DNA of 64,000 bases from Streptomyces katrae (GTDB taxonomy: Bacteria; Actinomycetota; Actinomycetes; Streptomycetales; Streptomycetaceae). The notes beneath the pieces are model-generated. The model was not told the origin of the DNA. It was given only the letters and a program-made list of their open reading frames with translations, and made no database searches. A program made the translations under genes and the position numbers. The stretch spans positions 4,873,560 to 4,937,559 of the forward strand of contig NZ_CP020042.1 of the NCBI RefSeq assembly GCF_002028425.1, written 5' to 3'. This document shows positions 62,091-64,000 of the stretch, one piece after another. How positions within the stretch are numbered: the first letter of the stretch is position 1; each line of letters starts with the position of its first letter.

Positions 62091-62471
62091 CTAGAGCTCG
62101 TTGAGCTTCGACGGCGGAGCGATCGCCCGGAAGCCGTCACCCGTGGCGATGTCGTTGCGCGCGAAGAGCCCCGAGGCGCCGCGCAGTGAGCTCTTCTCCG
62201 AGGCGAGCCGGCCCATCAGTACCTTGACTTGCTGGTCCCAGGTGTCCGCCACCTTTTTCAGACCTGCGGCGGTGTCCCAGCCCGCGAACGTCTTCACCGC
62301 CGTGGCGGTGGCCTCGTCCGCGTGTTCGGCGGCCTTCTTGGTGTTCGGCTGCAGCTCGGTCTCGATGGCGTTCGCGGCGTCCGCCTTCTGGGAGGGTGTG
62401 GAGGCGAAATCCGCCGAGCCTCCCGGTCCTCCCGGGCGTAACCGGTCCTGGCCGTCCCGTTCCCCTGGCAT
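62091..62471 (-). CDS. WXG100-like (Esx-family) protein
   Basis: 126 residues. Helical hairpin with a central Trp-Asp turn (KTFAGWDTAAGLKKVADTWDQQV). The extended N-terminus and acidic C-terminus differ from canonical EsxA, so the assignment is by pattern. ATG 62471 has GGGAGGGCAGG upstream. First gene of the three-gene operon. Confidence 0.65.
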   Translation of the reverse strand: MPGERDGQDRLRPGGPGGSADFASTPSQKADAANAIETELQPNTKKAAEHADEATATAVKTFAGWDTAAGLKKVADTWDQQVKVLMGRLASEKSSLRGASGLFARNDIATGDGFRAIAPPSKLNEL

Positions 62472-62547
62472 GTCCCTGCCCTCCCGTGCGGTGGACCGTG
62501 ATCGTAGAACGGCGGCGCGTCCGTGATCCATGAGGAACGGGGAAAGA

Positions 62548-62590
62548 AGCCGTCAAGATCCAGGGACAGGGGTCCGGGATCTTGACGGCT
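62548..62590. terminator. 14-bp perfect stem terminator
   Basis: AGCCGTCAAGATCC and GGATCTTGACGGCT pair around a 15-base loop, 9 bases after the end of the 58-residue gene on its strand. It also insulates the WXG operon promoter. Confidence 0.75.
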
Positions 62591-62599
62591 CGGGGCGGG

Positions 62600-62776
62600 T
62601 CAGCTGCCGCCGTGGGCGGGGTGGGGGCCGGATCCTGCGTGCTGTCCGGGCGGGGCGGCGGGGTGTGCGTGTGCGTGGGCGGTCGGCAGGAGCCAGGTGG
62701 CGACGAGTGCGGTCAGGAGGGCGGTCCACCACGCGATGCGGCCGCGCGTGGTGAACGGGGCGGGCTGGCGCATCAT
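62600..62776 (-). CDS. 58-residue exported His-rich peptide
   Basis: MMRQPAPFTTRGRIAWWTAL then LTALVATWLLPTAHA: a signal peptide (or anchor) with a probable cleavage after TAHA, leaving a roughly 20-residue tail with 6 His (AHPAAPPGQHAGSGPHPAHGGS style spacing). GGAAGAAG precedes two adjacent ATGs. Too short for a normal gene call. The mature peptide could bind Cu, Ni or Zn. It may be the third gene of the XRE/DUF397 unit. Confidence 0.55.
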   Translation of the reverse strand: MMRQPAPFTTRGRIAWWTALLTALVATWLLPTAHAHAHPAAPPGQHAGSGPHPAHGGS

Positions 62777-62864
62777 GTCTTCTTCCGAGAGAAGCGGATG
62801 ATGCGAAAAGCTAGCGAAATGGGAGGTTTCGGTCGGGCATGTCGGCCCGGGGCGGGGTGTGTCG

Positions 62865-63068
62865 TCAGCCGTCCGGGTGGAGGAGGTGATCGGCCTTGCC
62901 GGCCTTGATGTCCCGGATGAGGGCCGATAGCGCTGCGCGGCTGTCGGTGAGGGGACGGTCTTCTTGTCCGGCTACGGCGATATAGCTGTTCCCGTCGCTG
63001 TCCACGCCGATCCGGTAGCAGTTGTTGCCCTCGGCGCAGTACGGCTCTTCCCAGGCGATGTCCGGCAT
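62865..63068 (-). CDS. DUF397 protein
   Basis: 67 residues: WEEPYCAEGNNCYRIGVDSDGNSYIAVAG followed by LTDSRAALSALIRDIKAG, described in parts; the family's core is the C-x5-C and the SR-alpha helix. DUF397 proteins are encoded downstream of XRE-DUF5753 regulators in Streptomyces and act as their partners, toxin/antitoxin-like in some reports. 12 bases after the XRE gene. Confidence 0.9.
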   Translation of the reverse strand: MPDIAWEEPYCAEGNNCYRIGVDSDGNSYIAVAGQEDRPLTDSRAALSALIRDIKAGKADHLLHPDG

Positions 63069-63080
63069 AGGCGTGGCTCC

Positions 63081-63932
63081 TCAGAGTTCGCGGGCGATGG
63101 CATGGATGAGGTCCCTGGAGCCTTGAGCATCGAGCGTACGCTCGGCCATCCAGTTCATGTGCGCGTCGTATTTGGCGAGTTGCGCAGGGGCGTGAGTGAA
63201 TTCCGGTCCGTGCGCCGAGTCGAGCTGGACGGTGTCCAACTGGGGGACCGGCCCGTGCGCGTACATCACTGCGTGGCCTGCCCCAGGGAACTCCCCGACT
63301 TCGACGGGGAGTACGTGCAGGGCGATGTGCTCCCGCTCGGACATGGCGCACAGGTGCTCAAGCTGTTCACGCGTCGTGCGGCGCCCGCCGAACTGCATGC
63401 GCAGTGCCAGTTCGTGCACGTACGCCGTGTACTGCACCGGCGCTTCCCGCTCCAGCACCCGCTGACGCTGCATGCGTTGCGTGATCCGGAGTTCGATCTC
63501 GGACGTGGGGAGGGCTGGGATCGCCGAGGCGAACACCGCGCGGGCGTAGCCGCTCAGCTGGAGCAGTCCGGGCAGGTGCACGGTCTGCATGGTCCGCAGG
63601 CGCGTCGCGTGCCATTCGAGTTCGGCAACGTCCAGCAGCCCGTGTGGCAATGTCCCCCGGTACTGTTCCCACCAGCCGCGGGTCCGGTTCCCGGCCATTT
63701 CTGCCAGCGCCTCGACGTAAGCGTCGTCCGGGCACTCGTAGTTGCTGGCCAGTATGCGGACGCGCTCGGGTGACGTCGCTCGGACTCCAGCCTCCATGTT
63801 GGAGACCTTCGTCCGGTCCAGGCCCAGCAGGCCGCCGGCGTAATCGGTCGTCGCGTCCGCAGCCATCCGCATCTTGCGCAGTTCGGCGCCGAGACGCTGC
63901 TGTCGAACGGTGGGCGTCGCTCTGGTTGGCAT
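63081..63932 (-). CDS. XRE regulator with DUF5753 domain, partner of the DUF397 protein
   Basis: About 283 residues from ATG 63932 (a GTG at 63953 is an alternative). HTH: RQQRLGAELRKMRMAADATTDYAGGLLGLDRTKVSNME; DUF5753 begins at about 110 with HLPGLLQLSGYARAVF and ends near the C-terminus with LAKYDAHMNWMAERTL. Probably represses its own operon with DUF397. Confidence 0.9.
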   Translation of the reverse strand: MPTRATPTVRQQRLGAELRKMRMAADATTDYAGGLLGLDRTKVSNMEAGVRATSPERVRILASNYECPDDAYVEALAEMAGNRTRGWWEQYRGTLPHGLLDVAELEWHATRLRTMQTVHLPGLLQLSGYARAVFASAIPALPTSEIELRITQRMQRQRVLEREAPVQYTAYVHELALRMQFGGRRTTREQLEHLCAMSEREHIALHVLPVEVGEFPGAGHAVMYAHGPVPQLDTVQLDSAHGPEFTHAPAQLAKYDAHMNWMAERTLDAQGSRDLIHAIAREL

Positions 63933-64000
63933 GCGGGTCAGTCTGCCGCGCACAGACGTGCACGGTCCATTGAGGGGGCAATTGCCTCCAGCTGGTGGCA

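Overview
This 64 kb window is chromosomal DNA of a Streptomyces or a very close actinomycete. The GC content is very high with strong G/C third-position bias, GTG starts are common, and typical Streptomyces families are present: a GTP-dependent PEP carboxykinase, XRE/DUF397 pairs, an actinobacterial tad/Flp pilus locus, a LAL-type LuxR regulator and a chitinase with a DasR-like operator. The species cannot be named from the sequence alone. I see no rRNA, tRNA, CRISPR array or transposase.

Layout. 1-6 kb: the 3' part of a secreted galactose-oxidase-like radical copper oxidase, a convergent PAQR/hemolysin III membrane protein, pckG, and a small membrane protein. 6.05-9.74 kb: a pair of ~0.7 kb inverted repeats, each carrying three units of exactly 103 bp period, bracketing an XRE-TPR regulator and small, partly broken genes. 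9.8-11.5 kb: a conserved small protein and an alanine-type aminotransferase.

11.7-30.7 kb: a natural-product gene cluster. A divergent LAL regulator faces a run of tightly coupled genes. The first two resemble griI and griH (3-amino-4-hydroxybenzoate synthesis). They are followed by an amidohydrolase-fold protein with altered metal ligands, a salicylate-hydroxylase-like flavoprotein, an acyl-CoA-ligase-like adenylating enzyme, an MFS exporter and a PaaK-like adenylating enzyme. Next comes a 1263-residue protein that fuses an N-terminal FAD/NAD(P)-binding monooxygenase domain (CreE/FzmM type) to a C-terminal fumarase-superfamily lyase domain (CreD/FzmL type) through a linker of three 28-residue repeats. 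The cluster ends with a Tat-exported multicopper oxidase, a WrbA-like quinone reductase and an NDH-2-like flavoprotein. The inferred chemistry is aminohydroxybenzoate synthesis, in situ nitrite production from aspartate, ATP-dependent diazotisation or N-N chemistry, and aminophenol oxidation. This is the most interesting part of the window.

30.7-42.2 kb: accessory metabolism and regulation. It includes a membrane protein behind an iron box, a GNAT, a TetR regulator with two perfect operators on a divergent promoter, an F420-type nitroreductase, a DUF218 membrane protein, a D-amino-acid operon (deacylase plus D-serine-dehydratase-like enzyme) divergent from ridA, an M14 carboxypeptidase and a GH18 chitinase. 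42.5-53.7 kb: the tad/Flp pilus locus (a frameshifted zinc-ribbon gene, cpaB, cpaE, two tadE-like genes, cpaF, tadB, tadC, histidine kinase, response regulator, flp, tadG-like, lipoprotein, OmpA-domain protein). Codon use is atypical from about 51.8 to 53.25 kb.

53.7-64 kb: an APH(6)-like kinase, a gene pair sharing a PVVNMN motif at its facing ends, a GNAT-chloramphenicol-phosphotransferase fusion broken by an amber codon, an HSL-type hydrolase, a WYL regulator, a three-gene WXG100-type operon, an unannotated 58-residue His-rich exported peptide, and a DUF397/XRE-DUF5753 pair.
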